Assembly (NCBI RefSeq): GCF_003668875.1
Contig: NZ_RAWM01000043.1
Span: 1-63,475 of the forward strand
DNA length: 63,475 nt
Source of the DNA: Corallococcus interemptor
GTDB taxonomy: Bacteria > Myxococcota > Myxococcia > Myxococcales > Myxococcaceae
Direction: 5' to 3'
A program made the translations under genes and the position numbers. Shown here piece by piece: positions 7,849-15,930 of the stretch (positions are counted from its first letter, which is position 1; every line of letters begins with the position of its first letter). The notes below the pieces were generated by a model. That model saw only the letters and a program-made list of their open reading frames with translations. It was not told the origin of the DNA and did not search any database.

Positions 7849-8520
7849 ATGGTGGGAGCACTGGCCGAGAAGCGAATCGTTCCGCTGCGAGCGCGGCGGG
7901 ACGAGGACAAGGAAGCGCGGCGGCGGGAGCTGCTGGACGCGGCGCGGGCGCTGTTCGAGGCCACGTCGTTCGCCGAGGTGAAGATGGCGGACGTCGCGGC
8001 GCGCACGGGCCTGGCGAAGGGGACGGTGTTCCTCTACTTCCCGACGAAGGAGGCGCTGTTCCTGGCGCTCCTGGACGACCTGCTCACCGCGTGGTTCGCG
8101 AAGCTCAACGGGCGCCTGGCGCAAGACGGCACGTGGACGGGCCACCAGCTGGCGCGCTCGGTGGCCGAGTCGCTGGAGGGGGAAGAGACCTTCACGCGGC
8201 TCCTGGCGCTGGCGCAGACGGTGCTGGAGCAGAACGTGACGGTGGCGCAGGCGCGCGCGTTCAAGGAGCGCGTGCTGGTGGCCATGGGCACGACGTCCGC
8301 GCTGCTCCAGGCGCGGCTGCCCTTCCTCACGCCGGAGACGGCGGGTCAGCTCATCCGCTGCGTGCACGCGCTGGTGACGGGCCTGCGGCAGATGGCGGAC
8401 ATCGCGCCCGTGGCGCGCGAGGTGCTGACGCTGCCGCACATGGCGCCCCTGCGCGTGGACTTCCGCGCTGAGTTGACGGCGGCCATCACCACCCTTCTTC
8501 GCGGGCTCGAGGCCCGCTGA
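7849..8520 (+). CDS. TetR-family transcriptional repressor
   Basis: A 223-aa TetR-type regulator. The N-terminal DNA-binding domain at residues about 25-70 has the family pattern LLDAARALFEATSFAEVKMA, then DVAARTGLAKGTVFLYFPTKEALF. The C-terminal alpha-helical ligand domain is divergent, as usual, and gives no ligand. It most likely represses itself and the two aldehyde dehydrogenase genes that follow in the same direction, 40 bases downstream. No Shine-Dalgarno sequence precedes the ATG, which fits the leaderless transcript predicted from the promoter. The natural inducer may be an aldehyde or fatty compound handled by those enzymes; that is inference from position only. Confidence 0.9.
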   Translation: MVGALAEKRIVPLRARRDEDKEARRRELLDAARALFEATSFAEVKMADVAARTGLAKGTVFLYFPTKEALFLALLDDLLTAWFAKLNGRLAQDGTWTGHQLARSVAESLEGEETFTRLLALAQTVLEQNVTVAQARAFKERVLVAMGTTSALLQARLPFLTPETAGQLIRCVHALVTGLRQMADIAPVAREVLTLPHMAPLRVDFRAELTAAITTLLRGLEAR

Positions 8521-8560
8521 ATCCCTCTCACGCGTTTTTGAAAGAACGGAGCGCAAAGTC

Positions 8561-10012
8561 ATGCTGGAAGCCGTCGCGTCCCTGCTGCCCCAGGCCTCGG
8601 TTGAAGTGGACCGCATCCGCGCGGTGTTCGAGTCGCAGCGCGCGAACCGCTGGAACCTGTCGCGCAGCACTCCCGCGGAGCGCATCGCGAGGCTGCGCAA
8701 GCTGCGCGAGGCCATCATCCAGCGGCGCGAGCAGCTGGCGGAGGCCATCCACCAGGACTTCCGCAAGCCGGCGATGGAGGTGGAGCTGACGGAGATCCAC
8801 CCCACGCTGGAGGAGCTGAACCACACGGTGAGGCACCTGAAGTCGTGGATGAAGCCCAAGCGGGTGGCGACGCCGCTGACGCTCAAGGGCGCGTCCAGCC
8901 ACGTGCGCTTCGAGGCGAAGGGCGTGGTGCTCATCCTGTCGCCGTGGAACTACCCGTTCCAGCTGGTGGCGGCGCCGCTCATCGCGGCCATCGCCGCGGG
9001 CAACGCGGTGATGATCAAGCCCAGTGAGAAGACGCCGCACACGTCGCGCTTCCTGGCGAAGCTGGTGCGGGACGTGTACCCGGAGAACGAGGTGGCGGTG
9101 TTCGAGGGCGGCGCGGAGGTGGCGGAGGCGCTGCTCCAGCACCCGTTCGACCACTTCTTCTTCACGGGCAACCCGAACATCGGCCGCAAGGTGATGGCGG
9201 CGGCGACGAAGTTCCTCTCCAGCGTGACGCTGGAACTGGGCGGCAAGTCGCCGGTCATCATCGATGAATCGGCGAACATCCAGGCGGCGGCGCAGGCGCT
9301 GGCGTGGGGCAAGTTCGTCAACGCGGGCCAGACGTGCGTGGCGCCGGACTACATCTACGTGCCGGCGTCGAAGCAGCAGGCGTTCCTGGAGGCGTTCAAG
9401 GCGGTGCTGACGCGCTTCTACGGTGAGACCGAGACCGAGCGTCAGGCGAGCCCGGACTTCGCGCGCGTGGTGGACCCGGCGGCGTGGAGGCGGCTCAAGG
9501 AGGTGCTCGACCGGACGGTCGCCGCGGGAGCGAAGGTGGAGGCGGGCGGCACGGCGGACGGGCCGTCCAGGTACGTGGCACCCACGGTGTTGTCCGGGGT
9601 GACGACGCGGATGCCCATCATGGAGGCGGAGATTTTCGGGCCGGTGTTGCCGGTGCTCACGTACGAGCGGCGCGAGGAGGTCTACGCGCACATCAACGAG
9701 GGCGGGAAGCCGCTGGCGCTGTACGTGTTCTCGCAGGACTCGAAGATGGTGGAGGAGGTGCTCCAGCACACGACGTCCGGCGGGGTGGTGGTGAACAACG
9801 TGCTCATCCACGTGGCGAACCCGAACCTGCCGTTTGGCGGGGTGGGGATGAGCGGGTTGGGGAACTACCACGGGCACTACGGCTTCAAGACGTTCAGCCA
9901 TGAGCGGGCCGTGATGGTCCAGTGGATGAAGTCGCTGGCTGCTGTGTTCTTCCCGCCGTATCGGGGAAAGGCCCAGGAATGGGCCTCCCGCGCGACCCGG
10001 ATGCTGGAGTAG
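8561..10012 (+). CDS. Aldehyde dehydrogenase family protein (class 3-like), first of a tandem pair
   Basis: A 483-aa NAD(P)-dependent aldehyde dehydrogenase that oxidises an aldehyde to the acid. The fold is complete: ILSPWNYPFQL, IKPSEKTP and FFTGNPNIGRKVM bind the cofactor, VTLELGGKSP carries the general-base Glu, and NAGQTCVAPDYI carries the catalytic Cys. The C-terminus, PYRGKAQEWASRATRML, and the overall length fit the class 3 / coniferyl-aldehyde-dehydrogenase-like branch, which acts on medium- or long-chain and aromatic aldehydes. It lies 40 bases after tetR and 27 before a close paralogue, so all three probably form one operon. The precise substrate cannot be told from sequence. Confidence 0.9.
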   Translation: MLEAVASLLPQASVEVDRIRAVFESQRANRWNLSRSTPAERIARLRKLREAIIQRREQLAEAIHQDFRKPAMEVELTEIHPTLEELNHTVRHLKSWMKPKRVATPLTLKGASSHVRFEAKGVVLILSPWNYPFQLVAAPLIAAIAAGNAVMIKPSEKTPHTSRFLAKLVRDVYPENEVAVFEGGAEVAEALLQHPFDHFFFTGNPNIGRKVMAAATKFLSSVTLELGGKSPVIIDESANIQAAAQALAWGKFVNAGQTCVAPDYIYVPASKQQAFLEAFKAVLTRFYGETETERQASPDFARVVDPAAWRRLKEVLDRTVAAGAKVEAGGTADGPSRYVAPTVLSGVTTRMPIMEAEIFGPVLPVLTYERREEVYAHINEGGKPLALYVFSQDSKMVEEVLQHTTSGGVVVNNVLIHVANPNLPFGGVGMSGLGNYHGHYGFKTFSHERAVMVQWMKSLAAVFFPPYRGKAQEWASRATRMLE

Positions 10013-10039
10013 GTCCGGGGGGTGGAGAGAGGAACCGGC

Positions 10040-11479
10040 ATGCGCGTGGTGTCAGTGGAGGAGGCCCTGGTCCCGGGAGACCTGCAGGCGGTGTTCGACC
10101 GCCTCCAGGCGCGCCGCTGGGAGCTGGCGAAGACAGGGCCCAAGGAGCGCCTCGCGCGGCTGGAGAAGCTCAAGGCGCTGCTGCTGGAGCGGCGCGAGGA
10201 GCTGGCGGACGCGCTGCACGAGGACTTCCGCAAGCCGCCCGCGGAGGTGGAGGCGACGGAAATCCTGCCCGTGCTGCTGGAGCTGGCGCACGTGCAGAAG
10301 CACCTGAAGGCGTGGATGAAGCCGCGCAGGGTGGGTGCGCCGCTGCTCCTCACGGGCACGAAGAGCGAGGTGCACCCGGAGCCCAGGGGCGTGGTGCTCA
10401 TCCTGGCGCCGTGGAACTACCCGTTCCACCTGCTGGTGTCGCCGCTGGTGGCGGCGGTGGCGGCGGGCAACGCCGTCCTGTGCAAGCCGAGTGAGAAGAC
10501 CCCGGGCACGGCGCGCTTCATCGCCCAGCTGCTGCGGGACGTGTTTCCGCAGGACGAGGTGGCGCTGGTGGAGGGCGGCCCGGAGGTGGGCGAGGCGCTG
10601 CTGCGGCTGCCGTTCGACCACTTCTTCTTCACGGGCGGGCCGCGCGTGGGGCGGCGGGTGATGGAGGCGGCGGCGCGGCACCTGGCGGGGGTGACGCTGG
10701 AGCTGGGCGGGAAGTCGCCGGTCATCGTGGATGCGTCAGCGGACGTGGACGCGGCGGCGGAGCGGATTGTGTGGGGGAAGTTCCTGAATGCGGGGCAGAC
10801 GTGCATCGCGCCGGACCATGTCTGGGTGCACGCGTCGAAGGAGGAGGCGCTGCTGGCGGGGATGAAGTCCGCGCTGGAGCGCTTCTACGGGAAGACGGAG
10901 GAGGCGCGGCGGGCGACGCCGGACTTCTGCCGGATGGTGGATGACGGTGCGTTCAAGCGCGTGTCCCGGTTGCTGGATGAGTCCGTGGCGGGAGGGGCGC
11001 GGGTGGTGGCGGGAGGCGGCGTGCACGCGGAGACGCGCTACATCGCGCCGACGGTGCTGGCGGACGTGACGCCGGAGTCGGCGGTGATGGACGAGGAGAT
11101 TTTCGGGCCGCTGTTGCCGGTGCTGCGCTTCGAGTCACTGGACGAAGTGGTGACGCAGGTGCGCGCGGGCGGGAAGCCGCTGGCCCTGTATGTCTTCAGC
11201 CACGAAGAGGCCACGGTGGAGCGCCTGCTGAAGGAGACGAGCGCGGGCGGCACGGTGGTGAACAACGTGGTGTTGCACAACGTGAACCCGCACCTGCCGT
11301 TTGGTGGAGTGGGCCAGAGCGGCCTGGGCGCGTATCACGGTGAAGCGGGCTTCAAGGCCTTCAGCCACGAACGCGCGGTGGTGCGGCAGGGCCGCACGGC
11401 CTTCACGAATCTGTTCTTCCCGCCCTACCGGGGCAAGGCTCAGCGTCTGGCCCGGCTCGCGAGCAAGCTGTTCGAATAG
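10040..11479 (+). CDS. Aldehyde dehydrogenase family protein (class 3-like), second of a tandem pair
   Basis: A 479-aa paralogue of the preceding gene, with the same block order: LAPWNYPFHL, CKPSEKTPGTA, FFTGGPRVGRRVM, VTLELGGKSP (Glu) and NAGQTCIAPDH (Cys), ending PYRGKAQRLARLASKLF. The ATG at 10040 is preferred over the GTG at 10022 because GAGAGAGG lies 8-10 bases before it. The two proteins differ most at the N-terminus and around the substrate entrance, which suggests duplication with some specialisation. Expected to be coexpressed with the upstream dehydrogenase under the TetR repressor. Confidence 0.9.
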   Translation: MRVVSVEEALVPGDLQAVFDRLQARRWELAKTGPKERLARLEKLKALLLERREELADALHEDFRKPPAEVEATEILPVLLELAHVQKHLKAWMKPRRVGAPLLLTGTKSEVHPEPRGVVLILAPWNYPFHLLVSPLVAAVAAGNAVLCKPSEKTPGTARFIAQLLRDVFPQDEVALVEGGPEVGEALLRLPFDHFFFTGGPRVGRRVMEAAARHLAGVTLELGGKSPVIVDASADVDAAAERIVWGKFLNAGQTCIAPDHVWVHASKEEALLAGMKSALERFYGKTEEARRATPDFCRMVDDGAFKRVSRLLDESVAGGARVVAGGGVHAETRYIAPTVLADVTPESAVMDEEIFGPLLPVLRFESLDEVVTQVRAGGKPLALYVFSHEEATVERLLKETSAGGTVVNNVVLHNVNPHLPFGGVGQSGLGAYHGEAGFKAFSHERAVVRQGRTAFTNLFFPPYRGKAQRLARLASKLFE

Positions 11480-11492
11480 GATGGGAGGCACG

Positions 11493-11678
11493 ATGAGCTC
11501 CGACGACACATCGCCGCCTCGTGGCCTCTACGGACAGCGCCCCAGCAAGAGCGCGGACGCGGCTCGGAGGGCTCAGTTCGAACGACTGGCCGCGATGACA
11601 CCCCGGGAACGGGTGCTGCTCGCACTCAGCATCAAGGAGCGGATGCGCTACATCAACACCCGCGAACGAGACGAGTAG
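11493..11678 (+). CDS. Small hypothetical protein, 61 aa
   Basis: A short protein rich in Arg and Ser with a helical core, MTPRERVLLALSIKERMRYI, and a charged end. GGGAGG lies 5 bases before the ATG. It begins 13 bases after the stop of the second aldehyde dehydrogenase and reads in the same direction, so it is probably the last gene of that operon. No family recognised. It has no membrane segment or signal peptide and could be an adaptor or a small regulatory protein. Confidence 0.65.
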   Translation: MSSDDTSPPRGLYGQRPSKSADAARRAQFERLAAMTPRERVLLALSIKERMRYINTRERDE

Positions 11679-11836
11679 AACAGCGTCAACTCCAGCATCT
11701 GGTTCGCCAGCGCCTGATGCGACTGGCGGGCAGGCTGAGTCGCTTCATAAGGACAAACACCTCATCCCTGCTCTCCGTTGACCTGCCCGGATGAAAGCCG
11801 ACAGGATATTGACTGGAGCTGTCTTCGGGAGAATGA

Positions 11837-12361
11837 ATGCAGAAGCAGGTTCAATCCAGGCAGGCCCTATGGGCGTGGCACTGCATCCTGCTGTCAGGTG
11901 CATGGTTTTGGATGAGCTCGGCGAGCCCAGCCGCGTCGGAAGCCCAGCCCCGCCCCCTGTTTGCCCGACTCCGCCGTGGCATGACGCGCGCCGAAGCGGA
12001 AGCGCTCGTGCAGGGCGCCACCCTGGGCGGATACCCGGCGAAGGCAACCTACTGGTTTTCTCCCGACGAGCGACTCGAGGACATCGGGCTCTCGGTCTTT
12101 CACCGAGAAGCGCGCTGCGCCTCAGCGCTCAAGGCCATCCACGATGAGATGACTTCGGCCTTCGGCGCCTCCACCCCTTCCACGGAGGATGGGGGCGCTG
12201 AAGGAAAGCAGTGTGAAACGTGGCGTCTCAGTGACTCCTCGCTTCGCATCTGCTGCAAGCAGCACCGCCCCGCGGACGGAGGAACGGGCTGGATGATCCT
12301 GACCGCAGCCCAGTCCTTCTCTCCTCACAAGATGATCGACATCACAAACGGCTTTCACTGA
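11837..12361 (+). CDS. Hypothetical secreted protein, 174 aa
   Basis: The N-terminus, QALWAWHCILLSGAWFWMSS followed by ASPAASEAQ, looks like a signal peptide with cleavage near residue 34. The mature part has a motif, LRRGMTRAEAEALVQGATLG, reminiscent of the BamE/SmpA-like small periplasmic fold, then an Arg/Cys-containing region with two neighbouring cysteines (RICCKQ). Codon use is less GC-rich than in the surrounding genes, which suggests recent acquisition or relaxed constraint. It is followed within 5 bases by a second small gene in the same direction. Function unknown. Confidence 0.7.
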   Translation: MQKQVQSRQALWAWHCILLSGAWFWMSSASPAASEAQPRPLFARLRRGMTRAEAEALVQGATLGGYPAKATYWFSPDERLEDIGLSVFHREARCASALKAIHDEMTSAFGASTPSTEDGGAEGKQCETWRLSDSSLRICCKQHRPADGGTGWMILTAAQSFSPHKMIDITNGFH

Positions 12362-12365
12362 GTTG

Positions 12366-12602
12366 ATGACCGACGCCATGAAGCTGAGGTCAATCGTCAA
12401 GCCACACGCATCAAAATCAGTGCGCGAGACCGTCGCGTCACTTGAAATCGCAAGCGCCGACGGCGCCTGCTACCTGTTCCGCCTGGGCGCCAATGAACAG
12501 CCCCTCGGTGACACATGGCACCCAAGCCTTGAGGAGGCCATGCGTCAGGCGAAGTTTGAGTTTTCAGTAGGCTCTGACGACTGGACGCAAGTCGAGGGCT
12601 GA
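12366..12602 (+). CDS. Small hypothetical protein, 78 aa
   Basis: A soluble protein without signal peptide or membrane segment. Its middle, ASADGACYLFRLGANEQPLG, and end, EAMRQAKFEFSVGSDDWTQV, suggest a compact alpha/beta fold. The start may be ATG 12366 or ATG 12378 (MKLRS). It follows the preceding gene by 4 bases, so the two are likely cotranscribed. It shares that gene's moderate GC content. No family recognised. Confidence 0.65.
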   Translation: MTDAMKLRSIVKPHASKSVRETVASLEIASADGACYLFRLGANEQPLGDTWHPSLEEAMRQAKFEFSVGSDDWTQVEG

Positions 12603-12629
12603 GCCCCAGAGCGTTTTCACGCCCTGGGC
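12603..12629. terminator. Imperfect stem-loop between convergent genes
   Basis: GCCCCAGAGCG, a TTTT-containing loop, then CGCCCTGGGC form a stem with one bulge and one mismatch in the 40-base gap between the convergent stops at 12602 and 12643. It is placed to act as a terminator for both directions, but there is no T-run on either side. Confidence 0.4.
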
Positions 12630-12642
12630 ATCCGGTCCTTCT

Positions 12643-14265
12643 TCAGCTGCGCAGACCCGGGGCTTCGTGGCCCGTGCGTGCCACGTACTCCGTGTAGCCG
12701 CCGCCGTACTTGTGGATGCCGTCCGGCGTCAGCTCCAGCACGCGGTTGGACAGCGCTCCCAGGAAGTGCCGGTCGTGGGACACGAACAGCATCGTGCCCT
12801 CGTAGCGCGACAGCGCCGTGATCAGCATCTCCTTCGTGCCCATGTCCAGGTGGTTCGTGGGCTCGTCCAGCACCAGGAAGTTCGGCGGGTCGTAGAGCAT
12901 CTGCGCCATCACCAGACGCGCCTTCTCTCCTCCCGACAGCACCCGGCACTTCTTCTCCACCTCGTCGCCGCTGAACCCGAAGCAGCCCGCCAGCGCCCTC
13001 AGCGAGCCCTGCCCCGCCCGGGGGAACGCGTCCGACAGCTGCTCGAAGACCGTCTTCTCCCCGTCCAACAGGTCCATCGCGTGCTGCGCGAAGTAGCCCA
13101 TCTTCACGCTGCCACCCAGCGCCACCGTACCTTCGTCCGGCTGCGTCGTCCCCGTCACCAGCTTCAGCAACGTGGACTTGCCCGCGCCGTTCACGCCCAT
13201 CACGCACCAGCGCTCCGCGCGGCGCACCAGGAAGTCCAGGCCGTCGTAGATGGTCCGCTTGCCGTAACCCTTGCTCACGTTCTTCAGGTTCACCACGTCG
13301 TCACCCGAACGCGGCGGCGGCTGGAACTCGAAGAGCACCGTGGAGCGGCGCTTGGGCGGCTCCACCTTCTCAATCTTCTCCAGCTTCTTCACCCGGCTCT
13401 GCACCTGCGCCGCGTGCGACGCGCGAGCCTTGAACCGCTCGATGAACTTGATCTCCTTCGCGAGCATCGCCTGCTGGCGCTCGTACTGCGCCTGCTGCTG
13501 CGCCTCGTTCTGCGCGCGCTGGCCCTCGTAGAAGTCGTAGTTGCCCGAGTACGTCGTCAGCGAACCGCCGTCGATCTCCACCACCTTCGTCACGATGCGG
13601 TTCATGAACTCGCGATCGTGCGACGTCATCAGGAGCGCGCCCTCGTACCCCTTGAGGAAGCCCTCCAGCCAGATGAGCGACTCCAGGTCCAGGTGGTTGG
13701 AGGGCTCGTCCAGGAACATGGCGTCCGGGCGCATCAGGAGGATGCGGGCCAGGGCCACGCGCATCTTCCAACCGCCGGACAGCTTGCCCACGTCGCCGTC
13801 CATCATCTCTTCGCTGAAGCCCAGGCCCGCGAGGATTTCACGCGCGCGGCCCTCCAGCGCGTAGCCGCCCAGCTCCTCGAAGCGGCCCTGCGCGACGCCG
13901 TAGCGCTCGACGAGCTTCTCCATGTTGTCCGCCTGGTCCGGGTCCCCCATGGCGGCTTCCAGCTCCTTCATCTCCGCCGCGACCTTGCTCACCGGGCCCG
14001 CGCCGTCCATGACCTCGGTCACCGCGCTGCGGCCGTCCATCTCACCGACGTCCTGGCTGAAGTAGCCAATGGTGACGCCACGGTCGATGGAGACCTGCCC
14101 CTCGTCCGGGTACTCCTGGCCGGTCATCATCCGGAACAGCGTCGTCTTGCCCGCGCCGTTCGGGCCCACCAGGCCCACCTTTTCGCCCTTGTGGAGCGCG
14201 GCCGACGCCTCGATGAAGAGGATCTGCTGACCGTGTTGCTTGCCGATGTTGTCGAGACGGATCAT
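12643..14265 (-). CDS. ABC-F family ATPase
   Basis: A 540-aa soluble protein with two ABC ATPase domains and no membrane part, the ABC-F layout. Members act on the ribosome as translation factors or antibiotic-protection proteins. Domain 1 has VGPNGAGKTTLF, signature LSGGWKMRVALA and FLDEPSNHLD; domain 2 has MGVNGAGKSTLL, signature LSGGEKARLVMA and LVLDEPTNHLD. Between them lies the charged helical linker (about residues 240-310) that reaches toward the ribosomal P/E site. Length and linker are closest to the YbiT-like group, not to drug-resistance subtypes, but this is a judgement by eye. The ATG at 14265 is chosen because it begins MIRLDNIGKQHG directly at the first ABC strand. Confidence 0.93.
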   Translation of the reverse strand: MIRLDNIGKQHGQQILFIEASAALHKGEKVGLVGPNGAGKTTLFRMMTGQEYPDEGQVSIDRGVTIGYFSQDVGEMDGRSAVTEVMDGAGPVSKVAAEMKELEAAMGDPDQADNMEKLVERYGVAQGRFEELGGYALEGRAREILAGLGFSEEMMDGDVGKLSGGWKMRVALARILLMRPDAMFLDEPSNHLDLESLIWLEGFLKGYEGALLMTSHDREFMNRIVTKVVEIDGGSLTTYSGNYDFYEGQRAQNEAQQQAQYERQQAMLAKEIKFIERFKARASHAAQVQSRVKKLEKIEKVEPPKRRSTVLFEFQPPPRSGDDVVNLKNVSKGYGKRTIYDGLDFLVRRAERWCVMGVNGAGKSTLLKLVTGTTQPDEGTVALGGSVKMGYFAQHAMDLLDGEKTVFEQLSDAFPRAGQGSLRALAGCFGFSGDEVEKKCRVLSGGEKARLVMAQMLYDPPNFLVLDEPTNHLDMGTKEMLITALSRYEGTMLFVSHDRHFLGALSNRVLELTPDGIHKYGGGYTEYVARTGHEAPGLRS

Positions 14266-14424
14266 GTGCGTACCGAAAAGGCCCGGGGAATCAGGCGGCG
14301 CGCCCTTATGCCACGAGCCGCCCGCCAGAGGGACCCTTCCGAACCACCCACCCGCCCCGGTCCTTCCACGCAGCCGGACAGGCATGCCCCTGCCCGGGAT
14401 TCCGCTCAGCGTGGAAAGCGGCGC

Positions 14425-14787
14425 TCAGGCGTCCCGGTGCACCGTGCCCGGGGAGAACGCCGGGGTGCAGATGGCGACGTACTCGGCGCCCTCCTCCTCC
14501 GGGGTGCTGTAGCGGACCCACTCGCCGGGTTCGCACACCACCGTCTGGCCGGCGTGCACGTCCATCACCCCGCCCTTGTGCTCCACCCGCAGCGTGCCCG
14601 CGAGCACCAGGGTGATTTCGCGGAACTCGGGCGTCTGGCCCGGCTCCTCCCACCCGCCCGGGCTGCGCATGTGGGCCACGCTGATGTTGGACGTCTTGGA
14701 GGTCACCCGGCCCACGTACTCGTCGATGAGCTTCGGCTTGTTGCCCACCGCCGTCACACGGGTGGGCTTCGGGATGAGCGTGGGCAT
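14425..14787 (-). CDS. Cupin-domain protein
   Basis: A 120-aa single-domain cupin: a small beta-barrel usually binding a metal through His/Glu residues. Visible are the conserved strand pattern REITLVLAGTLRVEHKGGVM, DVHAGQTVVCEPGEWVRYST and the closing strand EYVAICTPAFSPG. The canonical G(X)5HXH motif is degenerate, with Glu and Thr at these positions, so metal binding is uncertain. It could be a binding protein and not an enzyme. Divergent from the B3/B4 gene and 159 bases downstream of the ABC-F start. Confidence 0.8.
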   Translation of the reverse strand: MPTLIPKPTRVTAVGNKPKLIDEYVGRVTSKTSNISVAHMRSPGGWEEPGQTPEFREITLVLAGTLRVEHKGGVMDVHAGQTVVCEPGEWVRYSTPEEEGAEYVAICTPAFSPGTVHRDA

Positions 14788-14862
14788 GCGGATGCTCCAG
14801 GAGGGGACGAAGGGGAACAGCAGCCATCCCTACCCTACCAGCGCGTCGCGTAGAGTGCCGCC

Positions 14863-15489
14863 GTGCTGACCGTCGACAACCATCCCCTCCTCGACCTCGT
14901 CGCCTTCACGTCCACCTGGGCCGCCCCCCTGGGGGACCTGCCCGCGCCTGACTGGCTGCAGGCCCTGCTGAAGCCCGGCGCTGCGGCGCCCCTCCAGAGT
15001 GACGACGCCGTCCGGGGCGCCGTGCGAGACCTGCTCCGCCACGGTGGCTACAAGCCCACGGGCCGGGGCAAGCCCGCGTCCGAGTACCTGGTCCGCGCCT
15101 CCGGCGACGGCACCCTGGGCACCATCAACGCCGCGGTGGATGCGTGCAATGCCGTGTCGCTGCACAGCGGCCTGCCCATCAGCGTGGTGGACCTGGACAA
15201 GGCCCAGGCGCCCTTCCGCGTCTCCATCGCCATCCAGGGCGACCACTACGTCTTCAACGCGTCGGGGCAGACCATCGACCTGGAGGGCCTGCTGTGCCTC
15301 TTCGACGCGCAGGGCCCGTGCGCCAACGCGGTGAAGGACGCGCAGCGCACCAAGACGGACGCCACCACGCGCCGCACGCTCACGCTGCTGTGGGGCACGA
15401 AGGAGCTCAAGGGCCACACCGAGCGCGCCTTCACCTGGTACCGCGAGCTGCTGGAGCGCCTGGGCGCCACCGTCGAGCGCGTGCGCTGA
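14863..15489 (+). CDS. B3/B4 (phenylalanyl-tRNA-synthetase-beta-like) domain protein
   Basis: A 208-aa protein matching stand-alone B3/B4 domains, which resemble the editing domain of the bacterial PheRS beta chain and may hydrolyse or bind aminoacyl-tRNA or modified amino acids. Characteristic stretches are GKPASEYLVRA, TINAAVDACNAVSLHSGLPI and SVVDLDK, then the strand pair GDHYVFNASGQTIDLEG and CLFDAQGPCANAVKDAQRTK, and LLWGTKEL near the end. The start codon is the GTG at 14863. No editing function can be proven from this. The gene is alone and convergent with the following lower-GC pair. Confidence 0.75.
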   Translation: MLTVDNHPLLDLVAFTSTWAAPLGDLPAPDWLQALLKPGAAAPLQSDDAVRGAVRDLLRHGGYKPTGRGKPASEYLVRASGDGTLGTINAAVDACNAVSLHSGLPISVVDLDKAQAPFRVSIAIQGDHYVFNASGQTIDLEGLLCLFDAQGPCANAVKDAQRTKTDATTRRTLTLLWGTKELKGHTERAFTWYRELLERLGATVERVR

Positions 15490-15504
15490 GACTCCGTTGA
15501 GTGC

Positions 15505-15930
15505 TCAGGTCTGCCCCGGCGTCTGGATCGGACGAGGACGCGCATCCTCAGACAGGTCTTTTTCCTGCTCGGCCGCGGAAAGGACCATCAGGGCGCCTTC
15601 GACCAGGTACCTCACCTGCAGGAAGAGCGAAGGAGGGCAATAGCCCTCTCTGACCTCGACATGCCCCAGACGCACGCTGCGCAGATTCGTGGCGTAGAAG
15701 TACGTGTCCTTGGTGAGTCGCAACGCCTTCCCCGCAGCGGAGTGGCTTTGAACCGGGATGCCTGCGAGTTCGAATCGCTGGGTCCCGGTGCCACACAGAA
15801 CGACCAATCGCTCTTCACCCGGGACAAGGCGGACGACAATGGCGGGGTGGGGCTTACCGCCCACGTCAACCATCACCACACCGCGTTCGCGCAACTGAGG
15901 CTTAGGAGGAGGAGGGGTATACCGGCTCAC
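15505..15930 (-). CDS. Putative MazF/PemK-like fold protein
   Basis: A 141-aa protein. After a Pro-rich N-terminus (RYTPPPPKPQLRERG), the sequence GVVMVDVGGKPHPAIVVR, LVVLCGTGTQ, LRLTKDTYFYATNLRSVRLG and VREGYCPPSLFLQVRYLVEG follows the strand order of the MazF/PemK toxin barrel, whose members are mRNA interferases. The similarity is a pattern match by eye, and the length of 110 residues for the barrel fits. The GTG at 15930 places the start 29 bases inside the upstream gene, implying translational coupling to an unknown 284-aa partner instead of a short antitoxin. GC content is visibly lower than in neighbours. It might also be a non-toxic SH3-like protein. Confidence 0.5.
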   Translation of the reverse strand: MSRYTPPPPKPQLRERGVVMVDVGGKPHPAIVVRLVPGEERLVVLCGTGTQRFELAGIPVQSHSAAGKALRLTKDTYFYATNLRSVRLGHVEVREGYCPPSLFLQVRYLVEGALMVLSAAEQEKDLSEDARPRPIQTPGQT

